NCBI RefSeq assembly: GCF_003347595.2
Contig: NZ_QCZK02000059.1
Location: 62,001 to 126,000, forward strand
Direction of reading: 5' to 3'
Length of the DNA stretch: 64,000 bases
Source: Botryobacter ruber
GTDB taxonomy: Bacteria > Bacteroidota > Bacteroidia > Cytophagales > Hymenobacteraceae
How positions within the stretch are numbered: position 1 is the stretch's first letter; each line of letters starts with the position of its first letter. A program made the translations under genes and the position numbers. A model generated the notes under the pieces. It was not told the DNA's origin and made no database searches. It saw only the letters and a list, made by a program, of their open reading frames with translations. Shown here one piece after another: positions 24,969 through 34,401 of the stretch.

Positions 24969-25963
24969 CACGAACCAACTGGCTTTAGCGTTAACCGGTT
25001 TTAACTTAGCCAACATAGCTTTAAACAAAGCAACAAAAAGGGTTGGCATTTCACCCTCAGACCCTGTTACCAGAGGATGAAAAAAATGATTAACTGCCAG
25101 CGAGGCCTTCTTACAGCGGCAATGGCATCCCTTCCCGAAAGTTGCTCTACATTTACCATCCCCCCCACTACCTGCCGGAAATACAGCGGTAACAGGCGCA
25201 GCAATGCACCTGCCCTACCTGTGAACCCGGCAAAACCCTGAACGCCTGTGGTACTTGCGAAAATTTACCTTTTCGAGCAGTTCCTGCCTCCCGTTTTAAT
25301 ATTTTATTTTTTTCGTAAATCTTCTTTTTTTTGTTATTCTTTCTAAATACTTTTAGCCTAACAATTGTTCGCAATAATTTCACCTGATTATCTGGCCTTT
25401 AACTTCTACATGATGGATTATTTTTTCAGGCTATAACCGATTGTATGCCACTCTCCGGATGTGCGTATATAGCAATTCAATTTATGCCGGTCATGCTGTC
25501 ATTTTCTACTGAACAGTATAAAAAGCCGGAGAAGGCGCTATAATGCTCCCTAATTATAGCAAAAGCGACTTTTGATGCTTTATAACCAAATTTTAATAGT
25601 TTTTCACCAATTTTTAAACTTTAAACCGCGACCTGTTCCTTATGTTTGACACGTAATCGCGTCAAATGCAAGAGGCTGCGGCGAGAACAATAAACAAACG
25701 TTCGTTTTTCCAAAGACAGATATTTCTTCCTTTGGCCAAGCATTGCTATGTCGTCATTTTAATAGAAGAGCATGTTAAAATCCTGTAACACCTCCTACCG
25801 TCCTTACCCGAACTAATCCGGCAAAGGAACCACGATAAAGAACACCTTACGAAAAATGTTCAGGACAGGAGACTGCCCTGAAGCAGGACAAAGCGTAGCC
25901 TGGGCTAACAGAAACAAAATGGGTACAACCATGAGCATTTAACCACAAACAATCCAAAAATGT
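24969..25963. other. Long non-coding leader region before susC
   Basis: About 1 kb with no supportable gene; one short minus-strand frame at 25168-25383 is lysine-rich and unconvincing. The sequence is A+T-rich from 25290 to 25640 and contains an operator-like palindrome at 25693. A long 5' region is common ahead of regulated susCD operons. No riboswitch class or anti-sigma/sigma gene was recognised. Confidence 0.5.
25693..25706. promoter_or_regulatory. Operator-like palindrome AACAAACGTTCGTT
   Basis: An inverted repeat with the same spacing as the sites at 19051 and 51271 (AAC-N-AA-NN-TT-N-GTT). It lies about 258 bp before the susC start and shares 11 of 14 positions with the other sites. 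Confidence 0.4.
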
Positions 25964-28900
25964 ATGAGTAAACTAGTACTATTTATGAAAAGGCCGCTCC
26001 CCCTCCTTCTATGGCTGGGATTAGCGTTGCTTGCACCGGCTGAACTTTTGGCTCAAGCGCAATCGATTGCAGGCAAAGTAACGGATAATACCGGCGGAGG
26101 TTTGCCGGGAGCTACCGTGTTTGAAAAAGCAAAACCCACAAACGGTACCGCAACCGATATAGACGGGAATTTTACGCTTTCCGTTTCTCCTGACGCTATT
26201 CTTGTTATTAGCTCCGTGGGATATATGAAACAGGAAGTGAAAGTGGGCAACCGCTCGGTTATTAACATTACGCTTGAAGCAGACGCCAAAGCGCTGGAAG
26301 AAGTGGTCGTAATTGGGTATGGCACTGCTACCACCATGGCCGATCTGACCGGCTCGGTTTCTTCGGTTTCGGGAAGGACGCTGGCACGTGTTCCGGTGGC
26401 TTCGGCAGCGGAGGCGCTGGCAGGTAAAGCTGCCGGTGTGCAGGTTACCACTACCGATGGCGCTCCCGGTTCGGAGGTGAACATCCGCATCAGGGGAGGT
26501 ACCTCGGTAACACAAAGTAACGCGCCGCTGTTTATCGTGGACGGATTTCCTGTGGATAACATCAACGATATTCCTCCAACCGATATCCAATCTATCGATA
26601 TTCTGAAAGATGCTTCCTTAACGGCCATTTACGGTGCCCGTGGTGGTAACGGGGTGGTGGTTGTAACCACAAAATCAGCCCAGGCCGGTAAATTAAAAGT
26701 AAATTTCAACCACAACACGCAGGTAAGAACGCTTGCCCGCAAAATGGACCTGATGAGCCCTTATGAGTTCGTAAAAATTCAATACGAATCAGTTGTAGGC
26801 AATAATGCAGCCCGACAGCGCTTCCGGGGTAACTTCGGTAACCCCGCCGACTTTTCTTTATACAAACGCTTTGAAGGAAATGACTGGCAGGACGAAATTT
26901 TAGGTGGCACGCCAATAAGTCAGATGTATAACCTTACCCTGAGCGGTGGTTCACAAGGCCTGAAGTTCAATACAAGTGTAACGCATCACGAAGAAAGAGG
27001 TGTACTTATCGGCTCCGGTGTTTCGCGAACGAACGTGAACACAAAACTGAGTGCTGACATCTCCAAAAAAGTAAAGGTGTTGCTGAACCCGCGCTTTACC
27101 TACCGCCAGGACAGAGGCGCCGGTGCCGATGCGGTAGGAAGCGGCGGCATTATTAACGTGCTGCGTTACCGACCAATAAATGGTCTACGCGACTTTTCTT
27201 ATCTTCCTGCAGAAGACATTGATCCGGAAGAAGAACGATTCTTTGAATACACGAATCCCAAAGGAGATATTAACCAGAACTACCTGAGAGGAAACAGATA
27301 TGAGTTCACCAACCAGGCATCTGTTGAATGGAACATGATGCAGGGCCTTACTTTCCGCACCTTGGGTTCGCAGTACATGGCTTACAACTTTTCAGATCGG
27401 TATTGGGGCGACTTAACCTCTACTGCCAGGAGTAACAACGGTTTGCCTGTAACCGAGCTAACTACCCAAAGACGCAACAAGTATGGCTGGACCAATACCC
27501 TGGAATATAGAGGTTCTATAGATAAGCACAACTATACCTTCCTGGTTGGACAGGAGATCCAGAGTACGGAGCAGTTCACATCCTCAAATTCTGCCCGTTA
27601 TTTTCCGAAAGCAATCGAAGCGGAAAGAGCCATACGAAACATGGGCTTAGGAACGCCCTGGAAATCTACCTCGGCTATCACATCGCCTGAAAGATTATCC
27701 TCGTTCTTTGGGCAGGCCAACTACAACTTCGAGCGGAAATACTTACTCTCGCTTACCTACCGTGCCGACGGATCAACCAAATTTGCACCGGGCAACCAAT
27801 GGGGGCATTTCCCTGCCATTTCGGGCGCCTGGGTGCTAACGAACGAGGAATTCCTGGCTGATCAGGAATTGTTCTCACAACTCAAGATACGGGCTGCCCT
27901 CGGTAAAGCAGGGAACAACCGCATTACCGACGACATGTGGCGCTACCAGTACGAAGTTAACACAACCGGCGGACCAGGCTGGGGTGAAGTTAACGAAAAC
28001 GGATTCGAATACTATGCGAATGCAGGTGGCAACACGCTTCCCAATCCTAATATTAAATGGGAAACCACCCTCACCCGTAACCTGGCCTTCGACATCGAAA
28101 TGTTTGATGGCCGCCTGACCGTAACACCGGAAACATACTGGAATACGACAACGGATCTGCTTTACCTGAGCAATATCCCGACCGTAACGGGTTACAAGCA
28201 ACAAATGCAGAACATTGGCCAGGTAACCAACCGGGGATTCGACCTGACGGTGAATGCACATATCATTAAACGAAATGATGCTTTCCTGAATGGTATGCTC
28301 ACCTTTGGAGCCAACAAAACACGAATCGATAAGCTGAATGGCACTGAAGATGTGCTTTGGATGACTTCTAACCGCTGGAGATCCTCTGATTTTGATTACA
28401 TGCTACGAGTAGGCGATCAGTTGGGCCTCATCTACGGCTATGTGTATGATGGCATTTACTCATTCGATGAATTTACCCTGGAGGGTAACAACTGGGTACC
28501 TAAACCGGAAACTGTAAATAACGATGCGCTTTTCGGCACACAACCGGGCAGGCCAAAATTCAAGAACTTTGTAGACGAAGAGGGTGCCACCAATGTAGTT
28601 AACGAAAACGACAAAGTGGTTATAGGAAATACCAATCCCAAATTCAGCGGCGGTTTCAACCTGTCCGGGGGATGGCGTAATTTCGATGTGACTGCCAACT
28701 TCAACATTATTTATGGATTCGATGTGAATAACGCCACCCGTTATACCTTATCCTCCTTCGAGAACAACAGCAACAACTACTTCAACATACTGCCGGAATT
28801 TAACGAAGACCGCCGCTGGCGTTATGCCGAAGACACCTACGGTGACAGGATGATTAGCGATGCCCGTTATACCGCTCTGTACCAGGAAATGAACGCCGAT

Positions 28901-29203
28901 GCTGTCATCTTCAACCCGGTAGATATCGGCAAGAAAGTAACACACTCTTACTTTATCGAAGACGGTTCTTTCGTTCGTTTACAAGACCTTACCCTGGGCT
29001 ATACATTACCTCAGAAAGCCATGGACCGGCTTAAGGTTTCGAATCTGCGCGTATTTGTCAGCGGGTACAACCTGTGGTTATGGACCAATTACACCGGCTA
29101 TGACCCGGAAGTTGATATCCAAACCGGCCTGACTCCAGGCGTGGACTATAACCGTTACCCACGAAGCCGAAATTTTGTATTCGGTGTAAACATGACTTTA
29201 TAA
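25964..29203 (+). CDS. susC: SusC-family TonB-dependent outer-membrane transporter
   Basis: 1079 residues. A signal peptide ends near LLAQAQ; an internal ATG at 25985 would give a more usual signal length. Next come a carboxypeptidase-regulatory-like domain (SIAGKVTDNTGGGLPGATVF), the TonB box region EEVVVIGYGT, and a plug domain (RIRGGTSVTQSNAPLFIVDG, IDILKDASLTAIYGARGGNG). A long beta-barrel ends in aromatic FVFGVNMTL. It imports oligosaccharides into the periplasm with TonB energy and works as a complex with SusD, which starts 39 bp later. The surrounding PL1, GH105 and GH106 genes point to pectic oligosaccharides. Regulation is probably by the candidate operator or by the nearby two-component system. 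Confidence 0.96.
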   Translation: MSKLVLFMKRPLPLLLWLGLALLAPAELLAQAQSIAGKVTDNTGGGLPGATVFEKAKPTNGTATDIDGNFTLSVSPDAILVISSVGYMKQEVKVGNRSVINITLEADAKALEEVVVIGYGTATTMADLTGSVSSVSGRTLARVPVASAAEALAGKAAGVQVTTTDGAPGSEVNIRIRGGTSVTQSNAPLFIVDGFPVDNINDIPPTDIQSIDILKDASLTAIYGARGGNGVVVVTTKSAQAGKLKVNFNHNTQVRTLARKMDLMSPYEFVKIQYESVVGNNAARQRFRGNFGNPADFSLYKRFEGNDWQDEILGGTPISQMYNLTLSGGSQGLKFNTSVTHHEERGVLIGSGVSRTNVNTKLSADISKKVKVLLNPRFTYRQDRGAGADAVGSGGIINVLRYRPINGLRDFSYLPAEDIDPEEERFFEYTNPKGDINQNYLRGNRYEFTNQASVEWNMMQGLTFRTLGSQYMAYNFSDRYWGDLTSTARSNNGLPVTELTTQRRNKYGWTNTLEYRGSIDKHNYTFLVGQEIQSTEQFTSSNSARYFPKAIEAERAIRNMGLGTPWKSTSAITSPERLSSFFGQANYNFERKYLLSLTYRADGSTKFAPGNQWGHFPAISGAWVLTNEEFLADQELFSQLKIRAALGKAGNNRITDDMWRYQYEVNTTGGPGWGEVNENGFEYYANAGGNTLPNPNIKWETTLTRNLAFDIEMFDGRLTVTPETYWNTTTDLLYLSNIPTVTGYKQQMQNIGQVTNRGFDLTVNAHIIKRNDAFLNGMLTFGANKTRIDKLNGTEDVLWMTSNRWRSSDFDYMLRVGDQLGLIYGYVYDGIYSFDEFTLEGNNWVPKPETVNNDALFGTQPGRPKFKNFVDEEGATNVVNENDKVVIGNTNPKFSGGFNLSGGWRNFDVTANFNIIYGFDVNNATRYTLSSFENNSNNYFNILPEFNEDRRWRYAEDTYGDRMISDARYTALYQEMNADAVIFNPVDIGKKVTHSYFIEDGSFVRLQDLTLGYTLPQKAMDRLKVSNLRVFVSGYNLWLWTNYTGYDPEVDIQTGLTPGVDYNRYPRSRNFVFGVNMTL

Positions 29204-29242
29204 TTCAAACATCACATCGATTAGATTTAAATTAACATAGAT

Positions 29243-31171
29243 ATGAGGAAATATCTTATAATTCTCAGCTTAGCGCTAATACCGCTTGTTTCGTGCGACG
29301 ATTACCTGGAAGTAAGCTCCGACTCGAAATACGAGGACGATTATGTCTTTGGGAATAAGGAGGAAATTAACAGGGTCTTGACTGCCGTATATGCTTCGTT
29401 AATGAGCAACGACACCTACGGCAACGCCTATTTCAGCACCTTTGCCTTGAACAACGACGTGGAGTTTACCGCCTTCAGCAACCAGTTACGGAATGTGAGC
29501 GGGGAAGATTTCAGAGCCTTTGACGGCGCCCAGCATGCTGCTTCCATCCAACGATTCTGGGATAAGCAATACGAGGGCATTGAGCGTGCCAACATCTTTA
29601 TTGAAGGAATCCAGAGCAGCCCCGTTTTTAATAAAAACGATATCGAACTCACGCAGCAACTTGGTGAGGCGAAAGTGCTCCGGGCCATGTTCTACCACGA
29701 CCTGGTGGTGATGTTTGGCGACGTGCCTTTCAACACCGAGCCATCCATGAAGCTTCAGTCGTTTGTGATCCCGGTTAAGGACCGGAATGAAATCCTCGAC
29801 TTCCTTATTAGTGATTTGCGAGGGGCTGCATCCGGCATGAAATACGCGGCGGCCTTAAATAACGGTGTGGAGCGGGCATCCAGGGAATTCTGCTACGGCA
29901 TGATTGCCCGCATGGCTTTAACCCGTGGCGGTTATGCCTTGTACCCTGAGGGCGCTACCGGTGTAATGAAGCGTATGCCTGATTACAAGGATTATTACAA
30001 AATTGCCATGCAATATGCCGATTCGGTTATTTCATCCGGTACGCATCAGCTGAACAAATCGTACAGACGGGTATTCATCGATCAGACCAACAACGTTGTA
30101 ACCAATAACGATGATCCCATTTTTGAAGTGCCTTTCCTGAGAGGTTCCAGCAGCAATGTTGGCTTTATAACCGGAGGCGCCGTTTCTTCTGTTGAAGGCG
30201 TTACAAATCACCCTTGGGGTGCTGTTAGCGGCGGCATGCGACTGAATGCCTTCTACCATTACTCCTTCGACCGCAAAGATATCAGGAAAGACTACACCGT
30301 TGGGATGTGGAATTACGATGCTACAAACCTGCCACAGGTACTTGTGGATTATAGCATGTACAACAACAAGTGGTCTAAATTATGGGCTGATCCTGCGAAA
30401 GTTTTAGGAAACCAGAGCGCGGGCAGTACCGGTATTAACTTCCCCTATATGCGGTATGCTGATATCTTGCTGATGTATGCGGAGGCTGTGAATGAGGTAG
30501 AGAATGGGGTAACCGGACCCAATGGAGCAAAAGCAACAGAAGCATTTAAAGCAGTTCGCAAACGTGCCTTTGAACCCGCAGACCATGCAGAAAAAGTGGA
30601 TAATTATACCAGCGCAGCTGCTGCCTCCAAAGAAACCTTCTTTAACGCTATTGTTAATGAACGGAAATGGGAATTGGGCGGCGAAAACATACGCTGGAAA
30701 GATCTGGTTCGCTGGAATCTTTACTCGAAGGTAGTGTACAACAGTTTTAAGGAATATTTCATTGTAGCGTCTATGGCCGGAGGCGACTTTATAGATGGGT
30801 ACGAAAAATATGAGAAACTTCCTTTTAACAAGTTTTACAAGCGTATTGATAACCCCAAAAACATAGACATCTATCCGAATACTGACAGCCGTTTTAAAAT
30901 CATTGAATTTTATAATCCGTGGGAAGCTACCCTGCATCCTGGTGCCGGCTGGGAGATGGCCACTTTTTATAACTGGTACGATGAAAACACTTCCGTTCCA
31001 AGAGCTCAGATTCTTTACTCCTACCGCGGCTTTATCAAAGGTGGTCCGGGAGGCAATTGGGAAGTGATGGATCCGAATAACCTGCCTCCTGTGCGTTATA
31101 TCCTGCCTATTCCTAACCAGGCCATTCAAATGAGCAATGGCGCCTACAAAAACTATTATGGCTATAACTAA
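29243..31171 (+). CDS. susD: SusD/RagB-family surface glycan-binding lipoprotein
   Basis: 642 residues, lipoprotein signal with lipobox LVSC (Cys19) followed by DDYLEVSSDSKY. The N-terminal SusD-like region (EEINRVLTAVYASLMSNDTY, GIERANIFIEGI, AKVLRAMFYHDLVVMFGDVP) forms the tetratricopeptide-like scaffold. The C-terminal RagB signature is NFPYMRYADILLMYAEAVNE with ERKWELGGENIRWKDLVRWN. It acts as the lid of the SusC barrel at the cell surface and captures the glycan. Spacing to susC (39 bp) and to the next lipoprotein gene (22 bp) indicates one operon. Confidence 0.96.
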   Translation: MRKYLIILSLALIPLVSCDDYLEVSSDSKYEDDYVFGNKEEINRVLTAVYASLMSNDTYGNAYFSTFALNNDVEFTAFSNQLRNVSGEDFRAFDGAQHAASIQRFWDKQYEGIERANIFIEGIQSSPVFNKNDIELTQQLGEAKVLRAMFYHDLVVMFGDVPFNTEPSMKLQSFVIPVKDRNEILDFLISDLRGAASGMKYAAALNNGVERASREFCYGMIARMALTRGGYALYPEGATGVMKRMPDYKDYYKIAMQYADSVISSGTHQLNKSYRRVFIDQTNNVVTNNDDPIFEVPFLRGSSSNVGFITGGAVSSVEGVTNHPWGAVSGGMRLNAFYHYSFDRKDIRKDYTVGMWNYDATNLPQVLVDYSMYNNKWSKLWADPAKVLGNQSAGSTGINFPYMRYADILLMYAEAVNEVENGVTGPNGAKATEAFKAVRKRAFEPADHAEKVDNYTSAAAASKETFFNAIVNERKWELGGENIRWKDLVRWNLYSKVVYNSFKEYFIVASMAGGDFIDGYEKYEKLPFNKFYKRIDNPKNIDIYPNTDSRFKIIEFYNPWEATLHPGAGWEMATFYNWYDENTSVPRAQILYSYRGFIKGGPGGNWEVMDPNNLPPVRYILPIPNQAIQMSNGAYKNYYGYN

Positions 31172-31193
31172 GGCTTTATAAAAGATATTTAAA

Positions 31194-33344
31194 ATGAAAA
31201 ATAAAATACTCATACTTAACCTGGTTCTTGCAAGCATGCTGGCATTGGTTTTCAATGCCTGTAAGGACCCTATCGATGAACTCACCGACGAAGAACGCAA
31301 CAGGTCGTTTATGGCGGTGTTCCGCACGCAGGCGAACACCGGGAAATCCGGCGATCCGCTGGCCAGCCAGGTTGTCAATACAAATGATATGTACCTGGTT
31401 TGGAATGGCATTAATGGCGCTGCAGGCTACCGTATCCAAATGAAAGTCCAGTCCGGTTCCTGGGATATACCGGGCGATATTCTCTGGGATACGATCGTAG
31501 GGCCTGAGGTGCTTAAGTTGACGAAGAGAGATTTGCAGTATTCAACCAAGCATAATTTTGCCATTCAAACGCTCTCCCCCCGCGGAGAAGTTTATCACTC
31601 CAAGTGGTATGGCAAAGGGGATACCGGCCATAACGACGAACGTGCAGAATTTGAGATGGGCGAACGGCGCGGTATTCCCGATGTGGTGTCCGTGGGCAAT
31701 GTAACGGAAAACAGCTTACGGGTTTTTTTCGACCTGACTGTGTACAATACAGACCCTGCTGTTCTGAATCCAGGCTTTCAGCATGAAGACGGCAAATTCC
31801 TGATAGACGAAATCTTAGTACAGCCTGCTTCAGTTAACAGGAATCTGCCTTCGCAAAAAATCACGCTGACCCAGGCAGACCTGGCCAATGGGTATGTAGA
31901 TGTTGCAGGCCTGAGCTCCAATGCCCTGTATGTGGTGAACGGACTCAATAACAAGGTTAAGCGCTACTGGGACCGCCTTTACAACACCACCATGGTGCGT
32001 ATGAAAGGCCAGGTAGGTGCGCCTATCCTTATCCCACACATCGTGGACAACACGAATACCTGGGCCAAACAACACAATGCCTCACGCCTCGACACTATTT
32101 TAAACAATTATCTGTTTGATAATACCCTGGCCGAAGGCACTATATTCATGCTCGAAGCAGGCAAAAATTACTATATCAATACAGGTACCGTTATCGCGAA
32201 AGGTTTCACCTTAAAGTCGAACACCCCCGGCACCAAACCTACTGTTTTTATGGGCCTGGGCTATAATGAAACCAACACAGGGGCAGTGGCTCCCAACTTC
32301 CAGCTTGGCCGCCCGGCACAGGCCGGCGAAATAGGTAGTATCACCGTAGGCGATGTCATTTTCGACAACATTAACTTCGAGGCACCGTATACCGTTAACT
32401 TCTTCAACCAATCCTTATCACCCGGCAAGAGCATTACAGGTAACTACTTTATAAACCAGCACTCGGCGTCGATGCCGTTTACCTGCTCCAAACTAGAGGT
32501 TAATAATTGTAACTTCCAGGGCTTGGTGCGCGGCTGGTTCAGAACGCAAGGCTCCAACCGCCAGGTTATCGAGAATATCATTATCCAGAACAGCTTGTTC
32601 CACGATGTGGGCATGTACGATGTGAATGGACGTGGCTATGCTTTTATAACAGGCGAGGCAAAGTCGGAGAAAACGAACATTTTCAATAATGTGGTTATCC
32701 GAAACAACTCCTTTATCGGTATATCCTATGACCAGCTGATGCGCGAAAATGCGAACCTTAATTGGGCTCCGAGCGTGGTATGGAACGTGACGATCGAGAA
32801 TAATACATTTTTGAATGCCTTCTCCATCTCCAACGGCCGTTTCCTGATTGCTCATCCAAATGCGCCGGCCAATAGTAAATACACGATCAAGAAAAACCTC
32901 TTTATCGCTGTAAAAGCTGCCGGCGACGACAGGCCGTTTTTCCAGAGCGGATTAAATTTCACGACCTATCGTCCAGGCTTGAGCTTCGACATTGCGGACA
33001 ACTATTCAACTTCAGCAAAATCGGCCAACAATGCGATAGACTACTATACCTCTGCGGAGATATTCAACAACCAACCGTTTAGTCACAACAGCCGGGGAGC
33101 CGGTTTTAACGGAGGAGCCCTGAATGTGGGTGGTTTGGAAGCGACAAAAGTGATAACCGGGCCAACACCAATTGCGCCGGAAAACCTAATGGTCGACCCT
33201 TATCCGAAAGGTAAAAAAGTAGGTGCGAACTGGGATACAAATGCTCATCTCTACAACCTGAACGGCATTCGTTTCAAAAATACCCCTGAGGTTCAAAACC
33301 ATCCTATCTATACCAAAGGAATTGGAGACCCACGCTGGAGGTAA
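31194..33344 (+). CDS. Surface lipoprotein with FN3-like and DUF5123 beta-helix domains
   Basis: 716 residues. The lipobox is VFNAC (Cys23). Residues about 55-300 carry fibronectin-III-like segments (DMYLVWNGINGAAGYRIQMK). From about 300 on it becomes a parallel beta-helix of the pectin-lyase type (TIFMLEAGKNYYINTGTVIA, GFTLKSNTPGTKPTVFMGLG, VTIENNTFLNAFSISNGRFL) matching the DUF4957/DUF5123 group. It is the third gene after susCD, the usual place of a surface glycan-binding protein. A binding role is more likely than catalysis, but lyase activity cannot be excluded. A strong terminator follows, closing a three-gene operon. Confidence 0.82.
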   Translation: MKNKILILNLVLASMLALVFNACKDPIDELTDEERNRSFMAVFRTQANTGKSGDPLASQVVNTNDMYLVWNGINGAAGYRIQMKVQSGSWDIPGDILWDTIVGPEVLKLTKRDLQYSTKHNFAIQTLSPRGEVYHSKWYGKGDTGHNDERAEFEMGERRGIPDVVSVGNVTENSLRVFFDLTVYNTDPAVLNPGFQHEDGKFLIDEILVQPASVNRNLPSQKITLTQADLANGYVDVAGLSSNALYVVNGLNNKVKRYWDRLYNTTMVRMKGQVGAPILIPHIVDNTNTWAKQHNASRLDTILNNYLFDNTLAEGTIFMLEAGKNYYINTGTVIAKGFTLKSNTPGTKPTVFMGLGYNETNTGAVAPNFQLGRPAQAGEIGSITVGDVIFDNINFEAPYTVNFFNQSLSPGKSITGNYFINQHSASMPFTCSKLEVNNCNFQGLVRGWFRTQGSNRQVIENIIIQNSLFHDVGMYDVNGRGYAFITGEAKSEKTNIFNNVVIRNNSFIGISYDQLMRENANLNWAPSVVWNVTIENNTFLNAFSISNGRFLIAHPNAPANSKYTIKKNLFIAVKAAGDDRPFFQSGLNFTTYRPGLSFDIADNYSTSAKSANNAIDYYTSAEIFNNQPFSHNSRGAGFNGGALNVGGLEATKVITGPTPIAPENLMVDPYPKGKKVGANWDTNAHLYNLNGIRFKNTPEVQNHPIYTKGIGDPRWR

Positions 33345-33397
33345 TTTGTTATAGATTTCTCCTATTAAAAATCAAAGGGGGAATTAATAATTAACTT

Positions 33398-33444
33398 AAA
33401 CCTGAAGTCATCCACTGTAACAGTGGAGGGCTTCAGGTTTTTTT
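33398..33444 (+). terminator. Terminator of the susCD operon
   Basis: Outer arms AAACCTGAAG and CTTCAGGTTT, inner arms CCACTG and CAGTGG, then seven T. It lies 54 bp past the stop. The rest of the 33345-33723 spacer holds one repeat and the promoter region of the response regulator. Confidence 0.92.
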
Positions 33445-33514
33445 GTATGCACTTGTAAATAACAGCAGCATACACTACCACATCATGTAAAGTATACGCC
33501 ACTTGCTGCAAGGA

Positions 33515-33540
33515 GCAGAGGGTGTGGTGGCTGGTGCAGC
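33515..33540 (-). repeat. Dispersed 'CTGCACCTGCCACCA' repeat, copy
   Basis: GCAGAGGGTGTGGTGGCTGG followed by TGCAGC is the reverse orientation of the family core, with CTGG in place of CAGG. Confidence 0.75.
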
Positions 33541-33723
33541 TACAATTTACGCCTCCTTTAACAGATGTTTCACAGGTGTTTTGAGAGAAAATGACCTGTA
33601 TTTATACAAATTGAAATGGAGAGGCTATGGTTGCCTGATCTAAAGTCTGGAGATTTGTTTACCTTCAGTAGTTACCTTTGAGCTTTATAACATCAGAAGT
33701 TACAATAGAAAGCATTAAATCAA

Positions 33724-34401
33724 ATGAAAATCCTGATAATAGAAGATGAGCCCGAGATGCGGAGATTGATAAAGCAATTTCTGCAGGAGGAGAATTATGT
33801 GGTGGAAGAGGCCGCTGATTTTCGTACGGGCATGGATAAGATTATTTCGTTTGATTACGATTGTGTGCTGCTCGATATCATGCTCCCCGACGGAAACGGC
33901 CTGGAACTATTACGGAAGCTAAAGAGCCTGGAAAGAGCCGATAGCGTTATTATCCTTTCCGCAAAAGATTCGCTTGATGATAAAGTGGAAGGACTGGAAC
34001 TTGGCGCCGACGACTACCTCACAAAACCTTTTCACCTGGCCGAGCTTAATGCCAGAATCAAATCGGTTATCAGGCGCAGAAAAATGGACGGCCGGAAATT
34101 CCTGGTGTTGGAAAACGTACAGATTAATCTCGAAGAAAGGTCAGTAACGGTAGCCGAAGCCCCCATGGAGCTAAACAGGAAAGAATTCGACATTCTTGTT
34201 TTTTTGGTTCTCAATAAAAACAAAATCGCGCGTAAATCAGCTATTGCAGAAAACATCTGGGGCGATTATATTGACCAGGCAAACGATTTCGATTTTATTT
34301 ACTCTCAAATTAAAAATCTCCGGAAAAAGCTTCGGGACCACCATGCCCAAATTGATATTGATACGGTCTATGGTTTGGGGTACAAACTTGTCGTTAAATG
34401 A
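33724..34401 (+). CDS. OmpR-family response regulator
   Basis: 225 residues. The receiver domain shows acidic residues IIEDEPE, the phospho-acceptor Asp51 in LLDIMLPDGNG, and Lys101 in LTKPF. The C-terminal winged helix ends NLRKKLRDHHAQIDIDTVYG, then LGYKL, as in OmpR/PhoB proteins. The stop overlaps the kinase start (ATGA), so both are made together. Its neighbourhood suggests control of the pectin region or of the PepSY-like gene; the DNA target is unknown. Composition is more A+T-rich than the enzyme genes around it. Bacteroidota glycan loci more often use hybrid two-component or sigma/anti-sigma regulators. Confidence 0.95.
   Translation: MKILIIEDEPEMRRLIKQFLQEENYVVEEAADFRTGMDKIISFDYDCVLLDIMLPDGNGLELLRKLKSLERADSVIILSAKDSLDDKVEGLELGADDYLTKPFHLAELNARIKSVIRRRKMDGRKFLVLENVQINLEERSVTVAEAPMELNRKEFDILVFLVLNKNKIARKSAIAENIWGDYIDQANDFDFIYSQIKNLRKKLRDHHAQIDIDTVYGLGYKLVVK

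Noticed and set aside
25168..25383. Small minus-strand frame (71 codons) upstream of susC
   Set aside because: Lys/Arg-rich product, no homology recognised, A+T-rich non-coding context.
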